Assembly: GCA_036825615.1 (NCBI GenBank)
Contig: DAISXY010000005.1
Span: forward strand, 62,001-126,000
From: JAICXG01 sp036825615
Lineage (GTDB): Bacteria; Verrucomicrobiota; Verrucomicrobiia; Chthoniobacterales; UBA10450
Direction of reading: 5' to 3'
Length of the DNA: 64,000 nucleotides
Below, piece after piece: positions 24,743-33,519 of this stretch (its first letter is position 1; each line of letters opens with the position of its first letter). The position numbers and the translations under genes were made by a program. A model generated the notes under the pieces. It made no database searches, was not told the DNA's origin, and saw only the letters and a list, made by a program, of their open reading frames with translations.

Positions 24743-27538
24743 ATGGAGATGACGACGCGTCGCACCGAACCCAAAACAGGCGGCGAGACGGCTTGCAAAA
24801 AATGTGGCGCGAAGATCTTCGCGACCTCCGTTTCACTCTTTTGTCGCGCCTGTCTCTTAGAGTCAGGTCTGGTCCAGCACGATGAGTCAGCGCCGCGCGA
24901 GGGTGAAACGATCCTGGCGGAATTAGACGATTACGAACTTCTGGAGGAGATAGGTCGCGGCGGTCAGGGGATTGTTTATCGCGCGCGACAGAAGAGTCTC
25001 AACCGGCTCGTCGCGCTCAAGGTCATAGGGCTGGGGCAGCGCGCGAGTGAAACGCATCTGAAAAGATTCCGCCGTGAAGCCGAGGCGGCTGCATCGCTCC
25101 AGCATCCGCGAATCATTCCGATCTACGAAATCGGCGAGCGCGACGGCGCCTGCTACTTCAGCATGAAACTGGAGGAAGGTGGTCAGCTTGATCAATTCGT
25201 ACGGCACGGAGCCGTTTCACTGCGTCGCGCAGCCGAGATCATCGTCAGCCTTGCCCGCACGGTTCATTACGCGCACGAGCGCGGCATACTCCATCGCGAT
25301 ATCAAGCCAGGAAACATCCTGCTCGATGCCGAAGGCGAACCGCACCTGGCCGACTTTGGTCTGGTCCGTCTGGTCGAATCGGACAGCACAGTGACAAGGA
25401 CCAAGGAAGTGCTCGGCACCCCAAGTTATATCGCGCCGGAGCAAGCCGCGGGACAAAATGAAAAAGTCACGAGCGCAACCGATGTCTATGGGTTGGGCGC
25501 GGTTTTGTATCAGTTACTCACGGGTCACCCACCCTTCGCTGGTGGCACCACTTACGAGACGATCCGGTTAGTCATGGAGACTGAGCCACGGAATCCGCGG
25601 CTTTGGAATCCGAAGATAGACCGCGATCTGACGACCATATGTCTCAAGTGTCTCGAGAAGGAGCCAGGACGCCGTTATCGCTCCGCTCTTTCTCTGGCGG
25701 AAGACCTCGACCGCTGGTTAAAGCACGAGCCAATTCACGCGCGCCGGACGGGAGTGATCGCCCGGAGTCGCAAGTGGATTCGTCGTAATACCACAACTGC
25801 CGTCTTACTCGCGGCCCTCACCGCTCTGGCCACAATCGTGGCCGTGCTTTACCTGAATCGTGAGCCTGCCAAACCCCCTGCGGGAATCGCAGTCCTGCCT
25901 TTTGAAAATCTCGACGGCGATAAAACCAATGCCGTGCTGGTCGATGGTTTGCAGGACGACGTCCTAACAAGGCTGGCCAAAGTGGCGGGATTAAAAGTCA
26001 TTAGTCGCACGAGTGTGATGCGATATCGCGGCGCGCGAGACATACGGCAAATTGGAAGGGGCCTCCATGTCTCTCATGTGCTCGAAGGCAGTGTTCGAAG
26101 AGAAGGCGAAAAGATTCACCTAAACGCCCAACTCATAGACACTCAGACTGACCAACATGTCTGGGCAGAGCAATACGATCGCGACTTACGCGATGTTTTT
26201 GCGATTCAAACCGATCTCGCGCAACAAGTCGCGCATCAGCTTCATGTCAAACCCTCAGCAAGTGAGAAAGCGGCCATGGAAGAGCGACCCACAAGCGACC
26301 CCGAGGCTTACAAGCTCTACAGTGAAGCGTCATTGATGATCGACCAAATGGCCTTTGAGTCGGACAACAAAGGCCAGAAGAAAAAATATTTCCATGTTGT
26401 CGAATTACTCGAGCAGGCGATTGCTCGCGATTCTCGCTTTTTGTTCGCATACTGCCGGCTGGCTGAAGCCCACGCCCAGATTTACTTCCTTGGATATGAT
26501 CACACTTCAAGTCGCCTGAAGCTGGCGAAATCCGCGATTGATTCCGCTTTTCGTTTACAACCGGACTCAGGCGAAGCTCATCTCGCCTTGGCCACCTACC
26601 TTTACCGTTGTTTTTTTGATTATGATGCTGCTCGTGACGAGTTGGATATCGCCCGGCGCAGCCTGCCTAATAGTGCTCGCATTTTTGAGATGACCGCGTA
26701 CATCGATCGCCGGCAAAACCGCTGGCGTGATGCCGTGCGCGACGGAAACGACGCCGTTGAGCTGGATCCAGAGAACACGAGGATCCTGCACGGGACCGCC
26801 ATTACCTATTTCCTTCTCCGTGATTACAAAAGAACCAGGGAGATGCGCGACCGCAGCAGTGCCCTTCATCCAAACGAACATGACCCATGGGAGGCGGCGA
26901 CTTGGGATCTGGTTCTGCGGGCCGACCCCGGTGCCATCCATCGGCTGGCGGAGGAACGGAGTGGCGATGACTATGACGTTGTAGTTACCCGCCTGCGTCT
27001 CGCCTTAATTGAACATGATCCCGCCGCGGCTCAACGCGCCCTGGCGAGGCTGGACACAATGGGCGAAGCCACGATTGATGCGCGATCGGTTGGCATAACG
27101 AGACTTAGTCGGGCTTATCTGCAAGGTCTTGTCGATCGCATGAAAGGAGATATCGGTTCGGCGACGGAAGCCTTTCAAAAGGCGCGTTCGCAGCAGGCCA
27201 ACGCGGTCTCGTTTCAGCCGAATAACGGACCCACTCTTTGCGTTCTTGGTCTTATTGACGCGGCGCTTGGCCGGAAGGAAGACGCGTTGCGCGAGGGCCA
27301 GCACGCGCTCGAGCTTACTCCCGCAGAGAAGGATTCGCTCGATGCTGCCGATGTCGTCTATTATGATGCTGTTATCTGTGCCTGGGTCGGTGAGCGCGAC
27401 CTGGCGATCAAGCGGCTTGAAACCTCCGCCAGAATGCCGGGCGGTGTGACCTACGCCGAAATCCGGCTCGATCCACAATGGGACCCGCTGCGGGCGGATC
27501 CGCGCTTCGAAAAGATCGCCGCCTCCCTCAAGCCTTAG
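24743..27538 (+). CDS. zinc-ribbon Ser/Thr kinase with TolB-like and TPR domains (cassette 2)
   Basis: 931 residues (929 if ATG 24749 is used). Same order as copy 1: zinc ribbon (Cys18, Cys21, Cys34, Cys37), kinase with IGRGGQGIVYRARQ (70-83), Lys93, HRDIKPGN, DFG and APEQ, a membrane helix (TTAVLLAALTALATIVAVLY, about 350-370), TolB-like domain from GIAVLPFENLDGD, and TPR units. The kinase and TolB parts are highly similar to copy 1, and the TPR part is much less so, which suggests the two bind different partners. All kinase catalytic residues are intact. Confidence 0.88.
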   Translation: MEMTTRRTEPKTGGETACKKCGAKIFATSVSLFCRACLLESGLVQHDESAPREGETILAELDDYELLEEIGRGGQGIVYRARQKSLNRLVALKVIGLGQRASETHLKRFRREAEAAASLQHPRIIPIYEIGERDGACYFSMKLEEGGQLDQFVRHGAVSLRRAAEIIVSLARTVHYAHERGILHRDIKPGNILLDAEGEPHLADFGLVRLVESDSTVTRTKEVLGTPSYIAPEQAAGQNEKVTSATDVYGLGAVLYQLLTGHPPFAGGTTYETIRLVMETEPRNPRLWNPKIDRDLTTICLKCLEKEPGRRYRSALSLAEDLDRWLKHEPIHARRTGVIARSRKWIRRNTTTAVLLAALTALATIVAVLYLNREPAKPPAGIAVLPFENLDGDKTNAVLVDGLQDDVLTRLAKVAGLKVISRTSVMRYRGARDIRQIGRGLHVSHVLEGSVRREGEKIHLNAQLIDTQTDQHVWAEQYDRDLRDVFAIQTDLAQQVAHQLHVKPSASEKAAMEERPTSDPEAYKLYSEASLMIDQMAFESDNKGQKKKYFHVVELLEQAIARDSRFLFAYCRLAEAHAQIYFLGYDHTSSRLKLAKSAIDSAFRLQPDSGEAHLALATYLYRCFFDYDAARDELDIARRSLPNSARIFEMTAYIDRRQNRWRDAVRDGNDAVELDPENTRILHGTAITYFLLRDYKRTREMRDRSSALHPNEHDPWEAATWDLVLRADPGAIHRLAEERSGDDYDVVVTRLRLALIEHDPAAAQRALARLDTMGEATIDARSVGITRLSRAYLQGLVDRMKGDIGSATEAFQKARSQQANAVSFQPNNGPTLCVLGLIDAALGRKEDALREGQHALELTPAEKDSLDAADVVYYDAVICAWVGERDLAIKRLETSARMPGGVTYAEIRLDPQWDPLRADPRFEKIAASLKP

Positions 27539-27541
27539 AGC

Positions 27542-27742
27542 CTGTTGAAGAACTGAGGATTGCCCTCACCGGCGGCTGGCGCCGTCCGCCTCAACCAACG
27601 GGAGAGGGCTTGCCACGTTCCGCTTCTCGGCTTGTAGCAGCCCTTCATCTCTTCCCTCCGGAGGGACGCACGCAGGCAGCGCGGCAGTGAGGGCCAACCA
27701 TGGCGATCTGCGTGGCATCACATACCCTCGGTTTTTCAACAG
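27542..27742 (+). mobile_element. MITE-like element, copy 2
   Basis: 201 bp. The ends CTGTTGAAGAACTGAGG (27542-27558) and CCTCGGTTTTTCAACAG (27726-27742) are inverted repeats with 2 mismatches in 17. The inner GCCCTCACCGGCGGCTGG...GCAGTGAGGGC unit is shared with four other sites in the window. No coding capacity. It lies between the second kinase gene and the second secreted-protein gene; copy 1 is in a different place relative to its cassette, so the insertions were independent. Confidence 0.7.
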
Positions 27743-27781
27743 CCTCTTAGGCAAACCACCTCAGCCCCCGCAGATCTTCCA

Positions 27782-27810
27782 TAACCTTTCGAAGATTTTG
27801 CTGCATTACC
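27782..27810 (+). promoter_or_regulatory. conserved TAA-N16-CTGCA motif, site 4
   Basis: ATAACCTT, then GATTTTG and CTGCATTACCT, with 16 bases between TAA and CTGCA. The secreted-protein gene starts 51 bases after it. Site 4 is closer to site 3 and site 2 is closer to site 1 in the first block, in line with one preferred motif per cassette. Confidence 0.6.
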
Positions 27811-27860
27811 TCGGTGACAGTGAAACAGCAAAACTCAACCTACCGAAAGGATAATCAGTT

Positions 27861-28334
27861 ATGCAGAAACAACAAAATCAACACAAAAGTGCTATTCCGA
27901 GCCTGCTCGCCACATTAGTCTTGGCGTGTCTCGGGCTCGCCCCCGTAGCGCAAGCCGCCGGCCAGCAATCCATCGTCGGCATGTGGAGCGTTCACTATGT
28001 AAGCAACGAGGGCTTCCCAAATGCCTCGGCCTTTATCCAGTGGCACAGCGATGGGCTGGAGTTCGAAGGCGCGGATGTGGCGCCGGGCGCTTTCTGCCAG
28101 GGCACCTACAAGCAGGCCCGCGACGGGAGCTATCACGATTACCATATCGCATGGACCTTCGATAGCACCGGGACGGTGAACGGCTACTGGGATGAAACCA
28201 TGATCGTTACCGTCAGCGCGGACGGCAAGAGCTACTCCGGCACTTACACCCGCGACTTCTTCGATCTGAATGGAAACCTGCTCTTCGAAGACGACGGCAC
28301 GATGACCGCGACGCGGCTCACACCGCGCAGTTGA
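27861..28334 (+). CDS. small secreted beta-rich protein (cassette 2)
   Basis: 157 residues with a signal peptide ending near VAQA. The mature part starts QQSIVGMWSVHYV and keeps QWHSDGLEFE, PGAFCQGTY and TVSADGKSYSGT of the cassette 1 protein, with about half of the remaining positions changed. One cysteine remains in the mature part. The ATG is preceded by GAAAGGAT. It closes the second cassette. Secretion is well supported; function is unknown. Confidence 0.75.
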   Translation: MQKQQNQHKSAIPSLLATLVLACLGLAPVAQAAGQQSIVGMWSVHYVSNEGFPNASAFIQWHSDGLEFEGADVAPGAFCQGTYKQARDGSYHDYHIAWTFDSTGTVNGYWDETMIVTVSADGKSYSGTYTRDFFDLNGNLLFEDDGTMTATRLTPRS

Positions 28335-28341
28335 TTTCCTC

Positions 28342-28375
28342 GGCGCGGCCATGACTGCACGCTCGTGGCCGCGCC
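28342..28375 (+). terminator. stem-loop after cassette 2
   Basis: GGCGCGGCCA (28342-28351) pairs perfectly with TGGCCGCGCC (28366-28375). Only a weak T-rich stretch follows, so it may be a terminator or a processing hairpin. The 28376-28593 interval holds one GCCTAACGA-family word (28466) and no gene. Confidence 0.5.
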
Positions 28376-28593
28376 TGCTTTCCCCTACCTCCGCACCGCT
28401 TTCCCCGAGGGGGAAATGTTTTCCCAAAAATGGTCGGATCGAATCCCGTTCGCGGGACGTGTTTTTCGTTAGGCAAAAAGATCGGCCTTGCGCAACCAGC
28501 TGCGGCACGGCGGTTTGTCACGATCCACTTGCGATGGCACGAGCTTTGCATCAGGCTGCGGCTCCCTTCCCACACGGAAGGTCTACGATCTTT

Positions 28594-29352
28594 ATGCATT
28601 TACGCTTCTCTCTTCTCTTCGTGGCCGGGCTGCTGTTACCTCCGGCCATCCACGCACAAACTCCGGCGCCCTCGCCCACGGTTGACGAGCTGGTCGCGAA
28701 AAACATCGAGGCCAAAGGTGGCCAGACCGCGCTCGACGCGATCAACACGATCAAGTTCGAGGGCCGCCTCCTCATCAATCAGGGGCAAATCGAATTGAAA
28801 TATACCGAGGTGAAAAAACGCCCGGGCAAGATTCGCACCGATGCCCTGCTCCAGGGAATGAACCTGATCCAGGCTTACAACGGCACGAGCGGCTGGAAGG
28901 TTTTCCCGATCTTTGGCCGGAAAGATCCGGAAAAAATGTCCGCCGACGAAGCGAAGGGCCTGGTCGAGGAAGCGGAGATTGGCGGGCCGCTTGACCATTG
29001 GAAAGAGCAGGGAAAAACCGTCACCTATCTCGGGACCGAAGATGTCGAAGGCACGGCCGCGCACAAGTTGAAGGTGGTGCGGAAGAACGGTGACATCAGC
29101 TATGTCTATCTCGACCCGGATTATTTTCTCGAGATTCGGATACTTGATCAGCGGTTGGAACAGGGCGCACAGGTCGAGGTGGAAACCGACCTCGGCGATT
29201 ACGAGAAAGTAAACGGAGTCTATTTTCCTTTCTCAGGCGAGTCGGGCAATAAGGGCTCGACCGATAAACAAAAAATCATCATCGAGAAAGCCGAAGCCAA
29301 TATCCCGGTCGATGACGCGATCTTCGAGTTCCCGGCCAAGGCGGCTAAATAA
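28594..29352 (+). CDS. secreted LolA-like/outer-membrane lipoprotein-sorting-type protein
   Basis: 252 residues from ATG 28594, which gives a signal peptide (MHLRFSLLFVAGLLLPPAIHA). The frame is open upstream, but that part is not signal-like. The mature part (VDELVAKNIEAKGGQTALDA, FEGRLLINQGQIELKYTEVK, YNGTSGWKVFPIFGR) follows the LolA/LppX-like half-barrel pattern. No known partner is adjacent. The Asp-box propeller gene starts 12 bases downstream, so the two are probably co-transcribed and both act outside the cytoplasmic membrane. Confidence 0.7.
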   Translation: MHLRFSLLFVAGLLLPPAIHAQTPAPSPTVDELVAKNIEAKGGQTALDAINTIKFEGRLLINQGQIELKYTEVKKRPGKIRTDALLQGMNLIQAYNGTSGWKVFPIFGRKDPEKMSADEAKGLVEEAEIGGPLDHWKEQGKTVTYLGTEDVEGTAAHKLKVVRKNGDISYVYLDPDYFLEIRILDQRLEQGAQVEVETDLGDYEKVNGVYFPFSGESGNKGSTDKQKIIIEKAEANIPVDDAIFEFPAKAAK

Positions 29353-29364
29353 TCATTCACTGCC

Positions 29365-32300
29365 ATGCGTTTTCTAATTCTTGTTTTTGCTATTTCATTG
29401 AGCTTCGGGACGGCTGCGTTGGCCGGGGATGCGCCGTTTAATTCGGCAACTATTTCCGGGCTCGGCGCACGCAACATTGGGTCGGCGACGATGAGTGGAC
29501 GCGTTTCCGCCCTCGCGGCCCATCACGAACCTTCGGGCAAACTCACGATCTTCGTCGGGGCGGCGAGTGGCGGGGTTTGGAAATCCGAAGACGGCGGGAC
29601 GCATTATCGTCCGGTCTTCGACGAACAGCCGGTGCAGTCGATTGGCAGCATCGCGATCGATCCAAAGAACGCGAAGAACATCTGGGTCGGTACCGGCGAA
29701 TGCTGGACGCGCAACAGCGTTTCCATCGGCGATGGAATCTACAAGTCGACCGATGGTGGCGAGACCTGGAATAAGATGGGGCTTCCCAACTCCGAGCGAA
29801 TCGGCCAAATCATTGTCAGTCCAAAGAGCAGCGACACGGTGTATGCCGCGGTTCCAGGCGCGCTCTGGAGTGACTCAGCCGATCGCGGTCTCTATAAGAC
29901 AATTGATGGCGGCAAGACCTGGAATCTGATTCTCAAAGGCCCGAATCTTTCCACCGGTGCTTCCACGATTGCGATGGATCCCGCTAACCCCGATGTGATC
30001 TTCGCCGGGCTCTGGGATTTTCGGCGCCAGGGCTGGACCTATCGCTCCGGCGGTCCTACGCCTGACTCTCCTTCCGGGAGCGGACTCTTCCGAACCAGCG
30101 ACGGCGGTAAGACATGGAAGGAAATTACCCCGGAGGCAAACAAAGGTTTCCCGAAAAAGCCGTACGGCCGGCTTGCGCTCGCGATCGCGCCGTCCAACGC
30201 CAAGCGCGTTTACTGTTTCGTCGAATCGCCGGATAGCGCGCTCTATGTCTCCGAAGACGGCGGGCAGACCTGGCAACAGCGTGACAAGAGTCAGTGGATG
30301 GTCTGGCGGCCGTTCTATTTCGCCAACCTGATTGTTGATCCGAAAAACCCGGATCGTGTTTTCAAGACCGACGGCGCACTAATCTTGAGTGAGGATGGTG
30401 GGAAAAGCTTCGCCACTGTCGGTGGCTTCAACGGCGCACATGGCGATGTGCACGTCGTTTGGGTCGATCCGACTAACCCGAAACATGTGATCTCCGGCGA
30501 CGACGGCGGACTCTGGTACGCCTATGACGGCGGGAACCGTTGGTGGAAGGCAAATAACCTCCCGATCTCACAGTTTTATCATGTGAGTGTGGATGACGCT
30601 GATCCCTTCCGGGTTTACGGCGGGTTACAGGATAACTCCTGCTGGGTCGGTGACTCCGAGTACCCCGGCGGGATCACTAACTCGCGCTGGGAGAATCTTT
30701 ACAACGGCGACGGCTTTTACACCTTCACTGATCCGGCGGACCCGGATTATGTCTACGCCGAATACCAGGGTGGCCGAGTCGGTCGCGTAAACCGGCACAC
30801 GCTCGAAGCCCGGGTCATTCAGCCGCAGGCGGATTACAAGGAAAAGCTCCGTTTCAACTGGAACACCCCGCTGGTTCCCTCTCCTAACGAGAAAGGGACC
30901 ATCTATATCGGGGCGCAATTCCTTTTCCGCTCCCGCGATCATGGCCAGAGCTGGGAACGCATCTCGCCCGACCTGACCACGAACGATCCTGCGAAACAAC
31001 AGCAGGAAAAATCCGGCGGCGTGACAATTGATAACTCCGAGGCCGAGATGCATACCACCATCTTCTCGATCAGCGAATCACCCAGGGACAAGAACCTGAT
31101 CTGGTGCGGGACAGATGACGGCAATCTACAAATCACCCGCGACGGCGCGAAGACCTGGAATAACGTTGTCGGCAATGTCCCGAACCTGCCCAAAAACTCC
31201 TGGGTGCGCTGGGTCCAGGCCAGCCGGTTCGAGCCGGGCACGGCTTACGCCGCCTTCGATCGGCATACCTTTGGTGATTTCGCGCCCTATGTTTACAAGA
31301 CGACCGATTACGGACAGACCTGGACGCCGCTTGTAACTCCGCAAGATAGCAAGGGCGTGCGCGGTTATGCGCATGTCATCAAGGATGACCTGATGAAAAA
31401 GGACCTGCTCTTCCTCGGAACGGAGTTCGGCCTCTGGGTCTCGATCGATGGGGGTAACTCATGGGCCCAGTTCAAAGGCAGCCGGTTCCCGGCGGTCGCG
31501 GTGCGCGACCTTACGATTCACCCGCAGACAAATGATCTCGTCCTCGCGACTCACGGCCGCGGCATTTGGATTATTGATGATGTCACGCCGCTGCGCTCGC
31601 TTACTCCGGAAATGCTGGGCAAGGAAGCAATGTTTGTCGCCGGCGAACCGGTCCAGCAGCAGCGGATTGAAGCGAGCGGCGGCTGGCCGGAAGGCGCCGC
31701 CACCTTTAGCGGACCAAATCCGCCGGATGCGGCAGTTATCACTTACTATCAGAAGTCGCGCCATCTTTTCGGCAAACTCAAGATCGAGATCCTCGACGCT
31801 TCCGGCAAAGTCATCGACACCGTCCCGGCGAGCAAGCGCCCCGGGCTTAACCGCGTAATGTGGAACATGCACGAGAAGCCGCCGCGCGTCCCGCCCGCGG
31901 CGCAGATTGCCGGGTCCGGAGTTACGGGCCCGCGCGTCCTGCCCGGCACCTATACCGTGCGCATGACAAAGAACAACCAGCCCTATGAAATGCAGCTGAC
32001 CGTCGGCCTCGACCGGCGCAACAAGTTCAGCCTCGCCGATCGCAAAGCGCAGTACGACGCGGCCGAGAAAGTGAAGAACCTTTTCGGGGACGAGAGCGCG
32101 CTGATGGATCGGATCATGATGTTGCGCGGAGAGTTAATGAAAAGTCAGCAGGCGCTGGCCGCCGATGCCGCAACCGCGAAGGCGGTGCACGATTTCGACA
32201 ACAAGGTCGATGCGGTAAGAAAGAAAATTGTCGCGACGACCGAAGGCGGTGCGATCACGGGCGAGGAGCGCCTGCGCGAACACACGGACAAGCTTTACGG

Positions 32301-32598
32301 CGCGATCCTGAGCTACGAAGGCAAACCAGCCGATTACCAGGTTGCGCGCATCGCTACGTTGCGGCGCGAGCTCGACGATGCGACAAAGGAGTTTGAGGCC
32401 CTTGTGACTAACGAACTCCCGAAGTTAAACGAAACGCTAAAGGCACAAGGCCAGCCGGAGATCTCGCCGCCGCCCGCGAAAGTGGCGGTGAATGAGACGG
32501 AAGAGTCACTTGGCGGTGGCAGCCTCAACCTCGCGACTGATCCCGATCTGCCGGCGGCGAAGCTTTCGCTCCCGACCAATTTCCACCTGGTTCGATAG
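29365..32598 (+). CDS. large secreted Asp-box (BNR/VPS10-like) beta-propeller protein
   Basis: 1077 residues with a signal peptide (MRFLILVFAISLSFGTAALA). About ten Asp-box motifs of the type SxDGGxTW are visible (KSEDGGTHY, KSTDGGETW, KTIDGGKTW, RTSDGGKTW, VSEDGGQTW, TTDYGQTW), the mark of sortilin/sialidase-type propeller blades. After about residue 780 comes a beta-sandwich-like part and a helical C-terminal region (about 880-1030). Such proteins are frequent in this type of genome, and their ligand is not known; no sialidase catalytic residues were identified. It shares a likely operon with the LolA-like gene. Confidence 0.85.
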   Translation: MRFLILVFAISLSFGTAALAGDAPFNSATISGLGARNIGSATMSGRVSALAAHHEPSGKLTIFVGAASGGVWKSEDGGTHYRPVFDEQPVQSIGSIAIDPKNAKNIWVGTGECWTRNSVSIGDGIYKSTDGGETWNKMGLPNSERIGQIIVSPKSSDTVYAAVPGALWSDSADRGLYKTIDGGKTWNLILKGPNLSTGASTIAMDPANPDVIFAGLWDFRRQGWTYRSGGPTPDSPSGSGLFRTSDGGKTWKEITPEANKGFPKKPYGRLALAIAPSNAKRVYCFVESPDSALYVSEDGGQTWQQRDKSQWMVWRPFYFANLIVDPKNPDRVFKTDGALILSEDGGKSFATVGGFNGAHGDVHVVWVDPTNPKHVISGDDGGLWYAYDGGNRWWKANNLPISQFYHVSVDDADPFRVYGGLQDNSCWVGDSEYPGGITNSRWENLYNGDGFYTFTDPADPDYVYAEYQGGRVGRVNRHTLEARVIQPQADYKEKLRFNWNTPLVPSPNEKGTIYIGAQFLFRSRDHGQSWERISPDLTTNDPAKQQQEKSGGVTIDNSEAEMHTTIFSISESPRDKNLIWCGTDDGNLQITRDGAKTWNNVVGNVPNLPKNSWVRWVQASRFEPGTAYAAFDRHTFGDFAPYVYKTTDYGQTWTPLVTPQDSKGVRGYAHVIKDDLMKKDLLFLGTEFGLWVSIDGGNSWAQFKGSRFPAVAVRDLTIHPQTNDLVLATHGRGIWIIDDVTPLRSLTPEMLGKEAMFVAGEPVQQQRIEASGGWPEGAATFSGPNPPDAAVITYYQKSRHLFGKLKIEILDASGKVIDTVPASKRPGLNRVMWNMHEKPPRVPPAAQIAGSGVTGPRVLPGTYTVRMTKNNQPYEMQLTVGLDRRNKFSLADRKAQYDAAEKVKNLFGDESALMDRIMMLRGELMKSQQALAADAATAKAVHDFDNKVDAVRKKIVATTEGGAITGEERLREHTDKLYGAILSYEGKPADYQVARIATLRRELDDATKEFEALVTNELPKLNETLKAQGQPEISPPPAKVAVNETEESLGGGSLNLATDPDLPAAKLSLPTNFHLVR

Positions 32599-32600
32599 AG

Positions 32601-32688
32601 TTGGAGCCGGCGCGCCCTCGCGCCGGTCGTCTCGGAGCCGGAACGGTTCGCTCGTTTGGCCTGCGGCGCGAGGGCGCGCCGTCTCCAA
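32601..32688. repeat. REP/MITE-like palindrome with 26-bp inverted ends
   Basis: TTGGAGCCGGCGCGCCCTCG... (32601-32626) is matched in inverse at 32663-32688 with about two mismatches. A relative with the same words lies at 33180-33260, and a third at 35731-35811 inside the duplicated block. These palindromes bracket the osmC-like gene. Confidence 0.65.
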
Positions 32689-32744
32689 TGGAACGAGCGA
32701 ACGATTTCGTCTGGCATTCGACCGATTTTGCGAAAGGTTGCCCG

Positions 32745-33176
32745 ATGGCAACACGAACTGGATCAGCAGTCTGGGAAGGCACCCTCAAGGAGGGCAGCGG
32801 CAACCTGAAGGTGGGCAGCGGCGCGTATGAAGGAAAATATTCCTTCGCTTCACGCTTCGAAAACGGCAGCGGCACCAATCCGGAGGAATTGATCGCCGCG
32901 GCCGAGGCGGCTTGTTTCTCGATGGCGCTCTCAGTCGGCCTCGAGAAAGCCGGCCATCCGCCGAAAAGAATCAGCACCAACGCGGCGGTAAAGCTGGAGA
33001 AGGTCGCCGAGGCGTTCCGCATTACCACAATCGAGCTTGAGACGAATGCCGATGTTCCCGGGATTGACGACGCGAAATTCCAGGAAGTCGCCGAGCAAAC
33101 CAAAAAGAATTGTCCGGTTTCGGTCGCTCTCAGCGGCACGCAGATCAATCTTAAGGCGAGATTGAGCGCTCACTAG
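32745..33176 (+). CDS. OsmC-family peroxiredoxin
   Basis: 143 residues from ATG 32745; the longer open frame starts inside a repeat and is rejected. The two OsmC cysteines are present, in EAACFSMALSVGLEKAG and in KKNCPVSVALSG. The N-terminal beta-hairpin (GSAVWEGTLKEGSGNL) and NPEELIAAAEAACF helix are typical. OsmC proteins reduce organic hydroperoxides with the cysteine pair. The last 49 codons (from 33028) lie in the 1016-bp segment that is repeated at 35579, where the 5' part is missing. Confidence 0.88.
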   Translation: MATRTGSAVWEGTLKEGSGNLKVGSGAYEGKYSFASRFENGSGTNPEELIAAAEAACFSMALSVGLEKAGHPPKRISTNAAVKLEKVAEAFRITTIELETNADVPGIDDAKFQEVAEQTKKNCPVSVALSGTQINLKARLSAH

Positions 33177-33299
33177 CGGTTGGAGCCGGCCCGCCCTCGG
33201 GCCGGAGACGCGGCAGGCTCATGGATTAGCGGCGGACGGCGCGAGGGCGCGCCGTCTCCGATTTGTCAGTTCGTCAGGCGGCATCCCCTTCCGCGAAGT

Positions 33300-33491
33300 G
33301 CCCTCACCGGCGGCTAACGCCGTCCGCCTCTCCCACAGGAGAGGGAGTTAGCTGGCTTTCGTGTATGTTGGGGTTCGATCGCTCGCGCTGCGTGCTGTGT
33401 TGCATTCTCTCCCCGTGGGCCGTAACGCAGCTCGCGAAGCGGGCGAGGCCGGGCTTTCAAAGACGCACGTGCGAAGCGCGGCAGTGAGGGC
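33300..33491 (+). mobile_element. MITE-like element (GCCCTCAC...GTGAGGGC), copy 3
   Basis: 192 bp from GCCCTCACCGGCGGCTAACG to GCAGTGAGGGC, containing CTCTCCCACAGGAGAGGG and the stretch GTAACGCAGCTCGCGAAG, words shared with copies at 48500 and 55690. It lacks the outer CTGTTGAA ends of copies 1 and 2. It lies between convergent osmC and VOC genes. Confidence 0.6.
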
Positions 33492-33519
33492 CAATCGGCC
33501 GGCAGGCGAAGGGTAGCGG

